The translations under genes and the position numbers were made by a program. The notes beneath the pieces are model-generated. The model saw nothing but the letters and a program-made list of their open reading frames with translations. It was not told where the DNA came from and ran no database searches. A DNA stretch of 64,000 bases, taken from the NCBI GenBank assembly GCA_020091685.1, contig CM034598.1:14889088-14953087 (forward strand). The letters run 5' to 3'. Position 1 is the first letter of the stretch, and each line of letters begins with the position of its first letter. The DNA comes from Lutjanus erythropterus (lineage: Eukaryota > Chordata > Actinopteri > Lutjaniformes > Lutjanidae). Shown here piece after piece: positions 1 to 12,477 of the stretch.

Positions 1-1090
1 GTGGATTCAGTTTGAAATTCCTCATTCCTGTTCAAAATGGTAAAACACCAAGAGCTCACTGAAAATGAAAGAGTCTGCATTAAAGCACTTCATGAAGCTG
101 GATGGTCTCTGAGACAAATAGGGAAAGACATAAAGTGTCTCACAGTGTGGTCAAGTCTGCTTTGGAGTCAACTGCAGAGACTGGTACTTACAAAATGCAC
201 CAAGGAAGAGGCAGGAAACGAAAGTTAACTGAAGCAGATGTCAGACACCTCAAGATTTTAAGTACTAGAGACAGAGGGAAGACCACTGCTGATCTTCAGG
301 CAGAGATAAATGCTTCTAGATCAGAGTCTGAGAAAGTCTCCAGAGTGACCATAAGCAGACGACTGATGGAACAAGGCTTAAAGGGAAGACTAGCCGCTAA
401 GAAGCCATTATTGTTGCCTGCAAACATCCAGAAATGCCTCAGATTTGCCAGGGAGCACAAACACTGGACTGTTGATGACTGGAAGAAGGTACTCTGGACG
501 AACAACTTCAAGTTTGAACTCTTCAGTCAGCATCGTCGTGTTTATGTCCACAGAAAAGCTGGAGAACAGATGCATTGCACCCACAGTGACACATGGTGGA
601 GATTCCATTATGGTATGGGGTTCCATTTGTGGAAACGGCGTGGACAAATTAGTGAAAATCAACGGTATCATGAACAAGAATGTCTACCACAACATCTTAG
701 TGCATCATGGAATCCCTTCTGGAATGAATCTGATTGGTCGTGGGTTCATATACCAACAAGACAATGACCCCAAGCATACTTCAAAGCTGTGCAGAGTCTG
801 TTTGACCAAGAAAAACTAATCTGGAGTACTGGAACTGATGGACAGGCCAAGTCAAAGTCCGGAATTTAATCCTATTGAACAAATGTGGGATTTAGTAGGT
901 TCAAAGATTGATCACACAAAACTTTCATCTAAAGCAAGTTTGTGGGAACAGCTAGAAACTATTTGGAACTCAATAACAACAGAGGCTGTCATAAAAGCCA
1001 GCAAGAATGCAAGCTATTATCAAGGCCAAAGGAGGCCATACAAAATATTAAGTTTTTTGGTTATTATCTGTGGAAAAAGCACTATTTAGT
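1..1090 (+). mobile_element. Tc1-like transposon copy with broken transposase
   Basis: This is a decayed Tc1/mariner-superfamily transposase, an enzyme that cuts and pastes DNA at TA sites. Reading starts at ATG 37 (MVKHQELTENERV, then the helix-turn-helix region). It shifts frame near 130-150, continues through the second DNA-binding part (GRGRKRKLTEADVRHL) and shifts back near 590-600. It meets an in-frame TAA at 817-819 after LTKKN, then runs on to about 1050. Of the DD34E triad, the first Asp is replaced: WTNNFKF near 490-515 stands where WTDESKF is usual. The second Asp (QQDNDPKHTS, about 760-780) and the Glu (SPEFNPIEQ, about 858-885) remain. Two frameshifts, a stop and a lost catalytic residue make it inactive. 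The left terminal repeat lies outside the window or is lost, and I found no right terminal repeat. Confidence 0.92.
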
Positions 1091-2071
1091 TGTTTCAGTT
1101 TGTTATTTGCCTAATAAATAACAATAACATTTTTAGTTTTAAACAAGCTTTTGAAAGATTTCATGTACAGTACAGTAATATTATGATCATAAAAAGTTTT
1201 TATATCAAGTTGGCGCATTACTGTCACGGCAGCAGTCAAATAGCAAAAGTCCATCACTTGTGGGCAATTGATGAAAATGCCAGAGTGCTTTTGAAGACGC
1301 ACAAAAAGTTTGTTATTCCCAGGCCTGACGCTGGAGGCAGCCTAAGAGAGGAGCCTGCACTGGAAGCAGCCTCACGCTGGAGGTCTGCAGCCAGACCCTT
1401 CTCACTTCCATAGACAATGCAGGTCACAGGATTTGGTGAGTAACCAAATACAATGTAACACCGGCCTGCAGCCCCTCGCATTGCTAACACATGAAACAGC
1501 AAACTTTCCAAAATGATGTTATTTGAATGAACTGACTACATATGAGGAATCTCATTACTCTTTTGCTTTACTTATAAACATATTAACAGCATAACAACCG
1601 CTTTTAGCCTGGCTCAAAATCTCTATATTTCATTTTGGCTGCTCGTGATAATCCTGCCCCCAGCCCCTTAGGTGGCGTTTCCTACTTTTTTGGCCCAGTG
1701 ATTGGCTAATAATGTAACTTCATCACTCAGCTACTTACTTACTTAGCCACCCAGCAGCCCATAGGGCTGGCCCCTGCGGTCCAGCCAAAGATTACTTCAT
1801 TGGGTAACACAAATTAATTAAGCTTTTTAAAATCAAGTAAACAAGTTCAATGAACACAGCTGCTGTAAGCCAGATGCACTTAACAAGCTGATTGCTTTCA
1901 AATTAGTTTGCATCAATGTAACTTAAATTTAAGACAGGTCAACTTAAAAGTTTCCATTTTTCCAACTCAATTATTAAAATACTGTGCTTAAAAACCTAAT
2001 AGTGTGGTTTCGGGAAAAGTAGTTGTCATACTAACTGTACAGTTTTATTTCAGCTTGTTAAATACAATTAA
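1091..2071. other. AT-rich intergenic stretch, nothing recognised
   Basis: No exon, RNA gene or clear repeat was recognised. Short open frames here have no family resemblance. A Tc1 3' flank may extend into the first part. Confidence 0.5.
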
Positions 2072-3472
2072 TGTAGCACCCCAGCACTCCACAGTATAGA
2101 CCTAAGTGATTTAAGGGACCTTAGACTGGAACGATGGGGTGTTTGGGTTCGTTAGATTCAGGTAGCTACCACAAAGGTTTACCTATACTGGCTGAAACTC
2201 AAATTTCCCTGATTATGAGCAAAACTGCTACACTTACCACCTTTATATTTAAATGAGTGGACCCAGACAACTTTTTTGAAATAAAAAATATACATTTACT
2301 TAAAGTTTAGTTTTCTAAGAAATTACAAAATTACTCTTAAATTTGAACAAAACAAAAAACACAAATTATACCTTAGAAAAATACAAATGTATCTCTTAGA
2401 AAATACCAAAAAACCAAATTACCTTGACCCAAATTAAAGTAATCTTTCAATTATTGAAAATTACTCAATACTTAATGGCCTTCCACCCAAATTATACCAC
2501 AAAACTGCAGTATTAGGCCAGACTCTTACTTTTTATTGCTTACTACTATTCACTAGAATAATTAGCTTCCAATTACATGCAGACATTCACCATTGTTAAC
2601 AAATACGAGCCCCCCCCCCACATACACACACACAAAATAACAAAATGTTGCAGGTCTGTGTGTCCATGCGCGGTGCAGCTGGTTGAATCTGTATTCAGGG
2701 AAGGAAAAGTAACAGGAAACCTCACCCACAGTTTGGTGCTCACGTCCGGTGGAGAACGTTGAAAGTCCAAAAGACGGAAAATAGCAACGGTGAAGAAATC
2801 CGCGTCAGGAGTCCAGGCGCAGTCCTCCGGAAACAGGAAGCAGTCCTTGTCGGTCAGCCACGTCGTCCTCCGCTCCCGCGTTTCCCGAACATGGCGTCCT
2901 CCCTTGGCGGGCGTCTTCCAGGTGTTAGTTGAGGCACACGAGCACAAACGGTCACCTTACTCATGGCAGTCCACAGCTACAATCTTTTGCTTCTTACTTA
3001 AACTTTGACTGGCTAGCTACAATATAAAAACTCTGTATTTCCACCACCATTCTCTGTTTCTGCTTCGCGTTGTCTCCTTTGACCCCGCCCCCTACTGCTC
3101 TCTCTTCCTCACCTACGACCAATTACCACAGGTGAGTCTGACTGACAACTTCAGGAACCAATGAAACACTGAGATGACAGACGAAATTAAAGCCATGCTA
3201 TGCAAGTTTTGACCTAGTTCAGTTTACACTTCTGTTTATCTTCAAAAAGTCATTTATGACATTACATTACCTGAGCATATTATTTTAACCATTTACTCAA
3301 CTATTTACACAATACTTTATTTAGAACTAAATTAATTTAACAACTCAGTTAACCATTTATTTTCCTTTATGAACCAAATTTACTTTCAGTTTAAACACCT
3401 TATTGTATTATTTTTGTCTGACTTTATTAGAAATAAATTTGTTTTAACCCCTTATATTTTGGCCAGGCTACA
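2072..3472. mobile_element. Candidate solo LTR (about 1.4 kb)
   Basis: The block begins TGTAGC (2072-2077) and ends GCTACA (3467-3472), a perfect 6-bp inverted terminal match of the TG...CA type found on LTRs. It is flanked on both sides by TTAA (2068-2071 and 3473-3476), consistent with a 4-bp target duplication. Inside is a CpG-rich island (about 2640-3110) unlike the AT-rich surroundings, as expected for a promoter-bearing LTR. TTAA is also the piggyBac target, but the ends do not look like piggyBac ends. Chance agreement of short ends is possible, and no partner LTR or internal coding region is visible. Confidence 0.45.
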
Positions 3473-3763
3473 TTAATGTAATTAATAACATTATCCTGAC
3501 TTAACGATAGCTAGTTTTTGATTCAGTGAGTTTACGAAAACATTTAAAAAGCAATTTAACCATTTCAGAAGGACCATTTTGACATAATACATTAATTGAT
3601 AATAAAATTTCTGAGTCACCAAGAGAAAATGTCAGCACAACTGTAGGGTAAAAATCTGAAAAAGATGTGGACATTGTGATGTGACAAGTATATTGCAGTA
3701 GATAGAATTCTAATTAATTTGAACAGCTAATTTCATTCTTTTCTTATTACAGTTATCATGGTA

Positions 3764-3909
3764 TGATTGTTCATCGATCTGTTGGTAATGCCTTGCAGCT
3801 CCTGTAGGGGGACTGAGCTTCTCTCCCTTACTTAATACAGACAAGTGAAGACAAGAGCTGCATGTGGTTGTCTTCTTTCATCCTTCCTCCTTACCACTCC
3901 CCTTTATTT
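3764..3909 (+). repeat. Interspersed repeat family A, copy 1
   Basis: This segment of about 146 bp matches the reverse complement of 28363-28508 along its length (for example ATCTGTTGGTA, CTCCTGTAGGGGGA and CCTTTATTT are shared). A shorter third copy lies at 4888-4960. No coding potential is evident. Confidence 0.75.
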
Positions 3910-4322
3910 AATATAATTATTGTACACTTTGATCTTATTCACACATGTTTGTAAGAGCTTTCACTGTTGTGTTGTTTATGTGCTGTTGATGAAAGAGCCT
4001 GGCTTGGATGCTGTGTAAACTAGCAGCAGGAGACCCTGTGGTCTCACCATTGTTTGCATCTAGGTCACACGTTGTTGTAGTCGTACTTTTTGTACTAAGG
4101 TTTAAGCTTTTACACTGTAAAAAACTAGTCCATTGAACTTTGAGAATAAGCAAAGACATAAAAAATGTAAATGGTTAAAATTGTATCTCATAATTTAATG
4201 TTGTGGTAACTTCGTAAAAATCATAATTCAAATTATTTAATTAAAAAGATAAGTTAAATAATATACAAGGTGGTAAAGAAATTATGGTAACTGTCATCCG
4301 TGTTCGTACTTTGGAAAATGTA

Positions 4323-4862
4323 CAGGGTGTCCATAAAGTCTCTTTACAATTTAACAAATTTATTACAAAAGCAAATGAATAGACAAATCTGTGGAAATTA
4401 TTACAAAATGAAAAGTAGATATTGAAGGTTTTTTTGCTTCATTTAATACACCTCTATATGGGCACCATTAGTTGCAAGAAGCACATCAAGACGGTACTCG
4501 ATTTCTTGTCATGTTCGCTGTAGCATGGCCTCATCAATGGTGCCAATGGCATCAGTGATCTTTTGCTTCATGTTGACAGTGGATGTCTTCCATACTTAAT
4601 CCTGTAGTTTCGCTGAGTCCGCGTATCCGATTTTGTTTCAATAAACCACGATACACATTGTGCCTTTTCTTGAGGAGTAGCCATTTTTTAGGGGTTTATT
4701 TAACAGAACCTATTTCATCAACAGGGTGCCTGAAATACACAAATGCAATGTGATTAAAAACTTTGATAACCACTGAGTACATAGAACAAATCTGATTAAC
4801 ATATCTCATCAATTGCTTATGTAATAATTTTTTTAAATTGTGAAGACTTTGTGGACACCCTG
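4323..4862. mobile_element. TIR deletion derivative of a Tc1/mariner-type element
   Basis: The left end CAGGGTGTCCATAAAGTC and right end GACTTTGTGGACACCCTG are inverted copies with one mismatch, flanked by TA on both sides (4321-4322 and 4863-4864). That is the hallmark of a Tc1/mariner-type TA duplication. The minus strand near 4440-4540 still reads like a transposase C-terminus (EYRLDVLLATNGAHIE), so this is an internally deleted element of about 540 bp. No intact gene remains. Confidence 0.85.
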
Positions 4863-4887
4863 TATATTTTAATTGCATTGTTATGTG

Positions 4888-4960
4888 ACTCAGTACAGAC
4901 GAGCTGCATGTGCTTGTCTTTCTTCTTTCATCGTTCCCCCTTACTATTCCCCTTTATTTT
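4888..4960 (+). repeat. Interspersed repeat family A, truncated copy 2
   Basis: It shares GAGCTGCATGTG, TCTTCTTTCATC and the CCTTTATTT end with 3764-3909 but lacks the first half. It lies just beyond the TIR element 4323-4862, in the same orientation as copy 1. Confidence 0.7.
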
Positions 4961-6529
4961 AGGGCATAACACACAATACGAAGAGAAACCAAAGTGATGT
5001 GCTTTTGTGGAAATAAGAATAGTAGATTAAGTGAGTGAGGCATAATTTGAAATTGTTATCATCCATGAAAGTAGGCTGCCAGCACTAAAGAAAGCAGAAT
5101 TAGATGGCTACTATTTGGCTACTATTCAAATACAGTTTTTACAGTGGTTTTGCTGATATATTTAAAATAAACCGTATCATATAAATATAGTGTAAGATAT
5201 GGCTTGTATTTGACAACTTTTGTCAGGCAGATTTTGAAGCCACGAGCCTGAATGTGTTTTTAAACCAGCGAGGACTTTAAAAGGACTAAAAGCAAAAGGA
5301 CACAATGTTCACCAGTGTCTGTCTTAGCTGCTGCCCACCTCGATCTATCAAAGGGCTGCCTATGGCTCCCAGGAGGCCAGTGCACTGTACAGCCCCTGCG
5401 CCACCTTGTCCCCCACACCTCCCGCCCCCCCGCCTTCACCGCCATCACCGCCATCACCACCCCGCCGTGAGTGACAGGCATCCAGTTCCGCCTGACTGGA
5501 GTCTCTATCTCCTAACCCTCAAGGACAACTAAGAGGACATATTGTCATCAACTCATCTCTCTCATTCCCACGGCCGCCTCCTCCATAGATGCACATATGC
5601 ACACACACACGCATGCACACATGCACGCGCACACACACACAGACACACACATACACAGTACCAACTGCGACCCACTCACCTGTAACAACATCTACGTGAC
5701 CTTTGCTTAATGCCTTCGGGTGCCACACCAGAACCCATTCGCACAAACAAGCCGCAGGTCTGGCTGTGCCTGCTGCACCTCATTCACTCCTTTTACTGTG
5801 AGTCTGTGTTTGAAACCATCTAGGTGGAGATTGTTAAGAACCACTTCAGACAGAAACCTTGAACAGAGGAAATAAACAAAGCATTGTCTGTGAAGGCTTG
5901 CGCACAGATCGCCTCACAATCCTGAGCATGAATGGTTTCCTCGCTGTAGAGATCTGAATTCTTTATCTCATACTGTACAATAGTCTGAGGCGTCTTGTGA
6001 TGTGAGAAAAGACCAGTTGTTCTGGGGGGATATCAGACACTGTAGAAGCCAGTTTTTCCAATAAATAACAAGGTTCGGTTTGCTGTAATCTTTCTGTGGC
6101 AATCAATGTGCATTTCAGTACGGTGCCAGGTTGCTGTGTAACCTTTAAGTGTACAAATGCACTGTTCGGTTTTGAAAAGTAAGGAGAACATCCAAAAACG
6201 TCAATGTATTGTTGTTGCTGCTTTCCTGTCTTCAAATCTAACTGCTGTTATTCCTGTGAGTTGTTTTTGCACTTGAACGGGCTGCTGAGGAAGTTGTCGC
6301 ACTGGTGAGACAACAGGGAGTGGACGCCGAACTTCAGATTAGATTCAGTTGGTTATAACCACAGCAGGAAACTTCTCATGTTGACAGAAAACTCCTTTGA
6401 ATATTCAGAATTTCAAATCCCCAAAATCACGAAATGTGATTTCAGGAAGGTGTGGAGTCTTAAAAATTGGCCAGATATCATTAACAAGGACAGTTTTTCT
6501 GAAATGGGCGTATTCAAAAATATGCTAAA
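4961..6529. other. Intergenic stretch with a CA microsatellite
   Basis: An imperfect CA/CACG run lies at about 5588-5660, just after a proline- and CCG-rich stretch at about 5395-5465. I tested the GC-richer part (5280-5530) for a tnmd 5' exon and saw no membrane segment or credible splice pattern. Nothing else was recognised. Confidence 0.45.
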
Positions 6530-6690
6530 AAAGAAATGGAGTTTTTATCTGGTTATGAAACAGTCTCAATTTAATATTATTATATATGAGACTATCCATG
6601 ATAGGATCATCTATTTCTGTATCACTATTTCTGAAACTAGCCTGGCTTTACATTTTCCCAAGCAAAAGTTACAATGATTAGTATGTTAGT
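6530..6690 (+). repeat. Partial copy of the element nested at 57690-58013
   Basis: The stretch GTTATGAAAC-GTCTCAATTTAATA, followed by TAGCCTG-TTTACATTTTCC and an AAGTTAC-TGA-TAG segment, recurs in the same order at 57714-57885. The open frame spanning it is therefore repeat-derived. Confidence 0.6.
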
Positions 6691-9600
6691 CATCCCAAAA
6701 AAAAGGAGATTTTTACTTTACTTTTTATACTTTAATTTAGCTTAACTATTAGAAACATCTGCTCTTTCTTAAAGATTATTAATGATTTCTTACGACTCAT
6801 AAACAGCCACTTACTCATTCAGTGAAAGTTCTGCATTAATTTGAGCTCTAATAATGGCAAACAAAAACAGTTCTGGCCCGGAACGTAAATTTCAGAGAAA
6901 ATACTGGCGGTTGTCAGAGAGGCAAGTATTTCAATTTAGCATATTTCTTTAATATCTGATGACATATCATGGTCCATTTATGATGGAGTATAGCAAATAT
7001 ATTACATACTTCTCATTCAAAGATACTTGTTGTAAATCTCCTAAACAGCCTGACGTTTCTCTCAGGAGTTGGTGGAGACCAAAACAGATCTAAAAGGAGG
7101 TTGAGGAGGCCAAAAACACAATTCCAAATAAATGTATATCCACATCTGGTGAATAAACTGGCAACTGGTAAACCTTCATGACTTGTTAGGCAGGAATGTT
7201 TGGTTAATAAACAAAAGAAATCTTAACAAAAGGTCCATTATTTATTTATGCTTTCTGTGACAGATCATGGTCTTCTGAGTCTGAGTTTCCTCTGTTGAAA
7301 ATATTTAAGAGGACCACGGGATGCATTAGTTGAAGCAGATAACTAAAGTTGTGCTTCTGTTAGCTAACTGGCCAGCCCATCCTCACCAGAAACATGGACA
7401 TCTGTAAAATACAGCTTTTAACAACCATATTTATGTTAATTGTGAAGCTGTAGTAATTATGACTGTAGAAGTTTAAAGAGCAAGAAAGTCTGTGTGTGGT
7501 GGGTGGAAAGACCAAACACAGAACTTACAAGAGACTGAGGCTTGTGTCTCATGTGAAACCAGTTATTAAAAGTTATTTAAAGTTTTAAATTACTTAAGTG
7601 TTGTATTGTACATGACATCTATCATTTCCATCACATCAAACACATAATGTACTTTATGTAGTGTAGTTTAATTTGCATAAATCTAACCAAACTGCTACAA
7701 TTTCACAATGTTAACCACGTGTTTAAAGGCATAATAAGTAGAATTTGTCTGTTGCTGTTGGTAAACACTCCAGAAAACTAGTTGATTGTTGACTCTTGTT
7801 CACATGATGTCAAGTGTCCTGAGTGGGGAAAAGACTGAACATAATCAAGGTGTTTTGCGCTTCAACCAGGTTTTAACCAGTCTAAGGCACAAGTGGTTTT
7901 CATTCCAATGTGCTAAGCACAAGATAGCAAACCCACCTGGCAACACCTTCATTTTGCCTTGATTTTTCGACCTCCTGCCCGTGGCCACACAGACCAGTTC
8001 ATTTGCTGTCTTGCAGACGTAGCAAAAATGGCAACTGTACTGGCGTAAGACAGCAAAACCATCTGCACCACTGCCACAACGGCTTTGCACTGGGTATAAG
8101 ATAGAGCCCTTACCCCTGAAGGAGCAGTCTTTTCCTCTCGGTTAAAAGTAGAATCATTAGGATTTGTCTGAGCTGTTCAAAAACACATCAGAAAGATACC
8201 AGTATGTCAAAGACTGACATTGAGTTAGTTAAGTGTCCCAAGCACGACAAAATAATGAGAAAAATAATGAAAAACAGGCAGAGAGCAGGATCTCTGCAGA
8301 TACAGGGATTGTTTTTATGTGAATCCATACATTGTTTTTAAAGAAAATGTTGCAAATTATACCTTTAACTGTGTAAAAACACAGCAAATAGCCATTTGCT
8401 ATAAATGGTTACTTACATTACATAAGTGTCTCTGAGTGATTTATAGTAAATGAACTTAAAGTTAATGCCTGGTGTGTTTTCAAATAAATCTCGCCTACTG
8501 CAGCTTTAATGTCACAGTGGTTTCAAGAGTGTCAAATGTATGAAAAGTCTTTGTGAGCAAAGTGGTCAGATAGTCGCCTTTGTGCAGATGGAGAGGGTAA
8601 CATAAATTGGAGCCTTTCCTATACGCTGGCCTTTTATCTGCCTGTTCAGTGTCATATGGAAAGCTAATTAACTTTCATAGCATTTTTTCAAAGGTTTTGC
8701 AGCCAAGTGACAGTTTCTGTGAGTTGCTGTTTAGAACTAGTACAAGATAAGTAAATTATGAGAAACAAGTCCTGCTTAAATCTTCCATTGCATATTTTGC
8801 ATATTTTCAAACATAAATGTACAGTGAAAATAATGAGAATCAGCACAAAAACAAATTATAACAATCACTGGCATTACAATGAGGCAAAATATCGTGGTGT
8901 GTTGTGAAATCTTCCTCCTACAGCAGCACAAATCACACTGCAAGTTTCCCAATGTACCGAAGCATCTATAAGTATCAAAAGAGGCCATACAGAGGCTATT
9001 CATTTCTATTTTCAGAATGCCAATTACGGTGCACAGCAGCAGCTTTGGATATTGAACCAGTTGAAGTCAAACTGTTGTAATACATTATTATCTATTTCAA
9101 CCTGGTTCGGTGGGGAGATTCTCACTGCTGGATTTTCATCAAAAGTGATAGCCTGCTGAAAATGTAATTCACTGTTTTAGTATAAATCAATAAGCCTCCA
9201 GAATCTATTCCCCCATTCCACCTTTATGTTAATATAAAAGAAATGCTCAAATAGAACTTTAATTCACCACACAGACTTTCAGACTGTTTAATAGCCCCAA
9301 TTTTATCCATAACTGCTCAATTGACACTTAAATTTCAAGCCCATCTTAATTTGGCTTCTCCTGACGATTTTAAGTTCTACTTCTCTTCGGAGCCAAGGCT
9401 ACTGTGACCCATGTTAATGGAGATTTATAGGCTAGTGCCATTCTAACACTGATCTTCTATTAAGAATTATATCCCATTTGCTCATTATTACTCTGTTCTC
9501 CCTCCAAAAAAAGAGAAAAGAAAAGTCATCTCTATATGTGAAGCAGAGTATCTAAATGTCCTGGATATGGTGTATAAGCAAGCAGACACAAAACATGTGA

Positions 9601-10221
9601 AATGCTGAATATGTGAAAGAGCATAACGTGAAAGCTAATTTTGTGTTAGAGCCTTAGAGGACATTCAGATGTTTCTGATGAGGGATATAAATCCTGATGG
9701 ACTCCCATCCGAGTGTATTCATTAATCACGCGTCTCATTGGCGAGGCTCTGATTTGCCACTGAGACAGATGAAGATGAACTCAGCAATATATTTCTCATC
9801 ATAACACAACCCTCACATAAATATTAATAGCATCTTTTCAGCTGGTGGGCATGAATCATTTTTCAGACAGGGAATTTTAAGAGTTATCCATGCATGTCCA
9901 AGAACAGTACATAAGCAAGCGGTTGTGATAAACAACACTGCTTTAAGGCAACAGTGAAGAGAGGGCTTAAACTGTACAGGAGATTCAGGAGGTACTTATT
10001 TTATTTACTTCAAGCACTCTCTATCAATATATTATTTGACGTTACAGTTTCATCATGACAAATAAATTGCACAAATGATTGTCATCACTCGTTAATTTAT
10101 GAATACAGCAGCTATCATTGTGGATGTTATTTTAAAGATACATTGTCAATACTGCAACTGCCTGCTGTGGTGTTTCACATCATGAATGTTGCTAATGCAT
10201 CAGTGGCTAATATGGGAAGTT
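6691..10221. other. AT-rich region, no gene recognised
   Basis: No exon with a recognisable protein family was found on either strand. The segment 9640-9900 (around ATCCTGATGGACTCC and ATTCATTAATCACGCGTC) looks non-repetitive within the window and could be regulatory, but this is a guess. Upstream tnmd exons were sought here and not found. Confidence 0.4.
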
Positions 10222-10417
10222 AAAAGTCCAGTGTGGAAGATTTACGGGACTCTATTGGCAGAATTCGGCAGAAATGGAATATAACATTCATACTTATGTT
10301 TTCATCTGTGTAAATCACCTAAAAATAAGAAGTGTTTAGTATTCATTACCTTAGACTGAGCTATTTATATACATCTCACTGTTAGAGGCCACTAAATCCT
10401 ACATGCTGGTCCTTTAA
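10222..10417. repeat. MITE-like repeat family F, copy 1
   Basis: It starts AAAGTCCAGTGTGGAAGATTT and ends with an inverted-looking counterpart (TGCTGGTCCTTTAAAG). The inner part (GGCAGAAATGGAATATAA, then a segment like CATACTTATGTTTTCAT) matches the reverse complement of 61840-61910. The terminal inversion suggests a short non-autonomous DNA transposon. Confidence 0.6.
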
Positions 10418-10867
10418 AGGAGCAATCTGTAACAATTGTGCATTCAAAAATTAGTGCTGCAGTCCAAATAGCCAGTTGGCTCCAAGGACTATATATTAAA
10501 AAGTTTGAAATCCAATTTAATGTACACTCTATGGCTGATGCAAGTTTTTGTCCCCCGCCCCCTCCTCCTCAGACTCAAGGAGGCTCAGGCAGGCTGCAGG
10601 AACACTGCAGGAGTGCAGGATATGCACAACATTGTAACCTGACAATAACAGCCAATGACAAGTCTCACACTGTAAGCTGGTCACCTGTTTAGAACAGTAA
10701 ATTGTCTGTCAATATAAAGCTAAGCCAATGCATCATATGACTTACTTCATTTACTGTCATGTGACTTATAATGTAATATGCTGATTTTAACCCAAACCAT
10801 AAGCTTTTCCTAAACATTACTATTTATTATTTATTAAATTAACTATTTTGCGTATTTTGCACTTCAT
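10418..10867. other. Short unannotated interval
   Basis: No gene was recognised. A pyrimidine/C-rich stretch (10551-10570) gives a spurious proline run on the plus strand. Confidence 0.4.
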
Positions 10868-11297
10868 AAGGCACCACCCATTTTCAAAGGGAGACAGATC
10901 TGGACTGCAGGAAGACAAATCTATGAAGCCACATTGTTACAGCGCATGCAGAATGTGTCTTAGAATCGTCTTGCTGAAAGCAGGGATGTCTCTGAAAAAG
11001 ACGTCATCTAGATAGCATCATATGTTGGTCCAAAACCTGTGTGTACCTTTTGACAACAGTTTGCACATGTAGTATCATTTCCCAGTCGTTTGTTGCCCAA
11101 TTTTTATGTTGCAGGCATCAAATTAAGAATGAGTTTGTTGTCACAAAACAATTAAGTTTGTCAGTTTGAGCCTTAAATATCTTGTCTTGGTACTGTATTC
11201 AATTAAATACAAGTCAAAAAAGTATTTGCAAATAATTGCATACTGATTTTATTTCCCTTTTACACAATGTCTCAACTTTTTTTGAAATTGGGGTTGC
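10868..11297 (-). mobile_element. Tc1-like element remnant with one terminal repeat
   Basis: The stretch from CATTTTCAAAGGGAGACAG through TGAAGCCACATTGTTACA, GTCTTGCTGAAAGCAGG and GTTGGTCCAAAACCTGTGTG is recognisable, from memory of the family, as the antisense of a widespread fish Tc1-type transposase. The right end (TTTTGAAATTGGGGTTG) resembles that family's terminal repeat. Most of the coding region is deleted and there is no usable reading frame. A lone fragment with the same terminal type (TACAACCCCAATTC) occurs at 30615-30628. Confidence 0.65.
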
Positions 11298-12045
11298 ACA
11301 GTGGCTTTCTGGCAGCATCTTTTACAAATGCTAAAGGCATCCTGGTGTGTAAATAAACAACTGTTTGCCGACACATTAGTGTGCCAATGTGCTTGCAACG
11401 TGTTGTGCTGCCCCCAAGTGGGAAAAGTAATTAATGCAATTTTAATGTATTATTTACTTTTTTAAACTCATTCTTGAGCCTAATAATCAAACTGAACTGC
11501 TATTTCATTTCATATCATTATTCAGTCTGATGCGGTGTTCTTGTCAACTGTTTTCTGTTTGATTGATTATCAATTGGAAGCAAGTGACATATGGGTCTGC
11601 TCTTCATCATTTTCATTCAAGCAGCAGCAGTGGTTGTTAGGAGCAATTAACTTTACACTCTTCACAACGATTGGAAATACATGTTGATTTAAGGGTTGTT
11701 ATTTCTGCAAGTTGATTTATAACAACCTGTGAAGATGCATCAATCTCATTTACACTTGTTGCCATTTTTGTGGCATTTTTGTGTTCCTGAAATACCTGCC
11801 AACACCAGACCTATTTGAATCTCTGAAAAAAAAAAAACGAGATGTGGGCAGTGATTCAGAAGTCTGGATGGGCTGCAAAGTTGTTACGATGAACTATTGT
11901 GACTGTCATTCTGGTTGGACTCTGCTTTTACTGGCCTTTTACTATTCTTTAGCACAAAATGATGACACAGTCAATGATAAATACACACTGTCACAATGAT
12001 CTCTTGTGTTCTATTTGTGTTATAAAGTTGTTCGTGCTGTTTCAG

Positions 12046-12186
12046 GTGTATGACCATCAGTACAAAGCTGTGTTGGACGGTGTGGAGACGGACAGTATTA
12101 TGGAGATAGACCCAGGCCACCGCATTGAGATCTTCAGAATGGGAAACGGGAGCGAGGAGGTTCTTGAGGTGCATGACTTCAAAAAT
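12046..12186 (+). CDS. tnmd: Tenomodulin, exon at the start of the BRICHOS domain
   Basis: This 141-bp exon encodes 47 residues, VYDHQYKAVLDGVETDS then IMEIDPGHRIEIFRMGNGSE and [10 protein letters not shown]. It matches tenomodulin (human [30 protein letters not shown]) more closely than chondromodulin. Tenomodulin is a type II membrane glycoprotein of tendon and ligament whose extracellular part carries a BRICHOS fold. The exon covers the post-membrane stalk and first BRICHOS strands. The Asp of VHDF lies at the position of the conserved BRICHOS Asp, by my alignment. The acceptor TTTCAG ends at 12045 and the donor GTGAGT begins at 12187; both phases are 0. Exons for the cytoplasmic tail and membrane segment were not found in 1-12045 and may lie upstream. 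The family has two vertebrate members, and the C-terminal exon settles the choice. Confidence 0.92.
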
Positions 12187-12477
12187 GTGAGTAAAAGGTT
12201 AAACAAGGCCATGTAAGTTAGTCTTCTTCTGCCTAAAGCTTGACGCTGTAATTGTATCTCTTCTTCAGTCGGGGAAAGATTGTGATGTTCACATCCTGCC
12301 CTTTTCAAACAGCCACTCAACAACATTTATCTTTTGTTGAAATCATATTTTCTTCTGCAACAATATTTTCTCCTCTTTTGTCACTCTTAATGAAAAACAA
12401 ACCTTTGAATCATCAGGGAAACAAAACAATGGAAATTCTAAGTGTACACAGGGATCAGAAATATATATTTTTAAAAT

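Noticed and set aside
2573-2947. A 124-codon minus-strand frame in a CpG-rich block
   Set aside because: No domain recognised; it falls within the candidate LTR and owes its length to GC content.
5305-5532. A Pro/His-rich 75-codon frame, considered as a tnmd 5' exon
   Set aside because: Composition comes from CCG/CAC repeats, with no membrane segment and no fit to the tenomodulin N-terminus.
6378-6677. A 99-codon plus-strand frame
   Set aside because: Its second half matches the MITE at 57690-58013; no protein family recognised.
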